Of a stretch of DNA of 18,883 nucleotides, positions 17,958 to 18,883 are shown piece after piece. The DNA is taken from positions 1-18,883 of the forward strand of contig CAZYFH010000056.1 of the NCBI GenBank assembly GCA_964646815.1, written 5' to 3'. Numbering within the stretch: the first letter of the stretch is position 1; each line of letters starts with the position of its first letter. The notes under the pieces were generated by a model that searched no databases, was not told where the DNA came from, and saw only the letters and a program-made list of their open reading frames with translations. The translations under genes and the position numbers were made by a program. This DNA is from CAZYFH01 sp964646815 (GTDB lineage: Bacteria; Acidobacteriota; Vicinamibacteria; Vicinamibacterales; UBA8438).

Positions 17958-18883
17958 GTGGCAACGGACAACCTGATTATCTTCGACACCACCCTGCGCG
18001 ACGGTGAGCAGTCGCCCGGTTTCTCGATGAACACCGACGAGAAGCTGAGGCTGGGCCGACAGCTCGAAGCGCTTGGGGTCGACATCATCGAGGCGGGCTT
18101 TCCGATCGCGTCGGACGACGACGCTCATGCTGTCGAGCTTCTCGCGAGTGAGATTCGCCGGCCGATCATCGCCGCGCTGGCGCGGTGCAATCCAGCGGAT
18201 ATCGAGCGGGCGGGGGAGTCCATCAAGCGGGCCGCGCGGTCGCGGATCCATACGTTTATCGCCACCTCCGACCTTCACCTTGAGCGCAAGCTTCGGATCA
18301 CCCGCGAGCAGTGCCTGGCGGCGATCGTCGACGGCGTCACCCAAGCACGCCGCTACACGGACGACATCGAGTTTTCAGCCGAGGATGCGACGCGCACCGA
18401 TATGAACTTTCTCTGTCGCGTCGTCGAGACGGCGATCGGGGTCGGAGCGACGACCATAAACTTGCCCGACACGGTCGGCTACTGCACCCCGGAAGAGATC
18501 GAGGAGTTCTTCACTGATGTACGGACGAAGGTGCCGAGCGCCGATACGGTGATCTTCAGCACGCATTGTCACGACGACCTCGGTCTGGCCGTCGCCAACT
18601 CGCTCGCCGCAATGCGCGCCGGTGTTCGCCAGGTCGAATGCACCATTAATGGCATCGGCGAGCGCGCGGGCAACGCGTCGCTCGAAGAGATCGTCATGGC
18701 GACGCGCGTCAAGCCTGACCGGCTGCCGTATCGGACGTCGGTCGACACGACCCAGCTGTTTCGAACCAGCCAGTTGCTCGCCGAGCTCACGCACGAGCCG
18801 GTGCAAGCGAACAAGGCCATCGTCGGGCGCAACGCGTTCGCCCACGAGGCCGGCATCCACCAGGACGGCGTGATCAAGGATCG
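17958..18883 (+). CDS. leuA: 2-isopropylmalate synthase, 3'-truncated by window
   Basis: LeuA condenses 2-oxoisovalerate with acetyl-CoA, the committed step of leucine synthesis. The visible ~308 residues cover the HMGL-type TIM barrel: FDTTLRDGEQSPGFSM with the metal-binding Asp at residue 15, GVDIIEAGFPIAS, then THCHDDLGLAVANSLAAM with metal ligands H203 and H205, and NGIGERAGNASLEEIV. The segment FRTSQLLAELTHEPVQANKA to NAFAHEAGIHQDGV is the start of the linker region. The C-terminal regulatory (leucine-feedback) domain lies past the window end. Citramalate or homocitrate synthase are related alternatives, but the GERAGNASLEE block and the leuCD neighbourhood favour LeuA. Translation starts at GTG 17958, and the divergent LysR gene shares the upstream region. 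Confidence 0.95.
   Translation, partial: MATDNLIIFDTTLRDGEQSPGFSMNTDEKLRLGRQLEALGVDIIEAGFPIASDDDAHAVELLASEIRRPIIAALARCNPADIERAGESIKRAARSRIHTFIATSDLHLERKLRITREQCLAAIVDGVTQARRYTDDIEFSAEDATRTDMNFLCRVVETAIGVGATTINLPDTVGYCTPEEIEEFFTDVRTKVPSADTVIFSTHCHDDLGLAVANSLAAMRAGVRQVECTINGIGERAGNASLEEIVMATRVKPDRLPYRTSVDTTQLFRTSQLLAELTHEPVQANKAIVGRNAFAHEAGIHQDGVIKD

Overview
This is a GC-rich bacterial chromosomal segment with mostly compact, same-direction gene clusters. It carries a DnaE2-type polymerase, a divergent pair of exported PQQ dehydrogenases, a Gld-like ABC exporter cassette with a DUF4340 protein, and a split leucine biosynthesis locus (leuC, leuD, leuA). The style of the PQQ dehydrogenases, the fused Gld protein and a GAACCCTGAAC-type spacer repeat suggest a soil-type Acidobacteriota such as Vicinamibacteria. 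That placement comes from recalled family resemblance, not from a marker gene.

Layout: 2-2944 (+) is the 3' part of dnaE2, with an odd 31-codon in-frame insertion. At 3055-4761 (-) and 4950-6992 (+) two different PQQ beta-propeller dehydrogenases diverge from a ~190-base spacer with small palindromes. At 7113-7770 (+) lies a VapBC-type toxin-antitoxin pair that has decayed: the antitoxin appears to have lost its stop codon, and the PIN toxin has one frameshift and one nonsense codon. At 7767-8044 (-) there are broken coding traces of an unrecognised small membrane protein. At 8071-8892 (-) is an exported protein with a very acidic stretch.

At 9232-14113 (+) there is an ABC ATPase, a 915-residue protein joining a GldF-like permease to a GldG-like auxiliary domain, and a DUF4340 protein. 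Together these look like one membrane complex. leuC begins 10 bases after that cassette, followed by leuD (after a repeat-bearing spacer) and a DinB-fold protein. A LysR-type regulator (16863-17759, -) faces away from leuA (17958 to the window end, +). Their shared spacer holds a perfect 17-base palindrome matching the LysR T-N11-A rule.

Functional reading: LeuC and LeuD form isopropylmalate isomerase, acting on the product of LeuA; leuB is not in the window. The LysR protein is the best candidate regulator of leuA. The PQQ enzymes would oxidise sugars or alcohols in the periplasm. No RNA gene, CRISPR array or intact mobile element was seen. The least ordinary parts are the decaying 7.1-8.1 kb island, the dnaE2 insertion and the fused Gld protein; I did not find a clearly new defence or mobile system.
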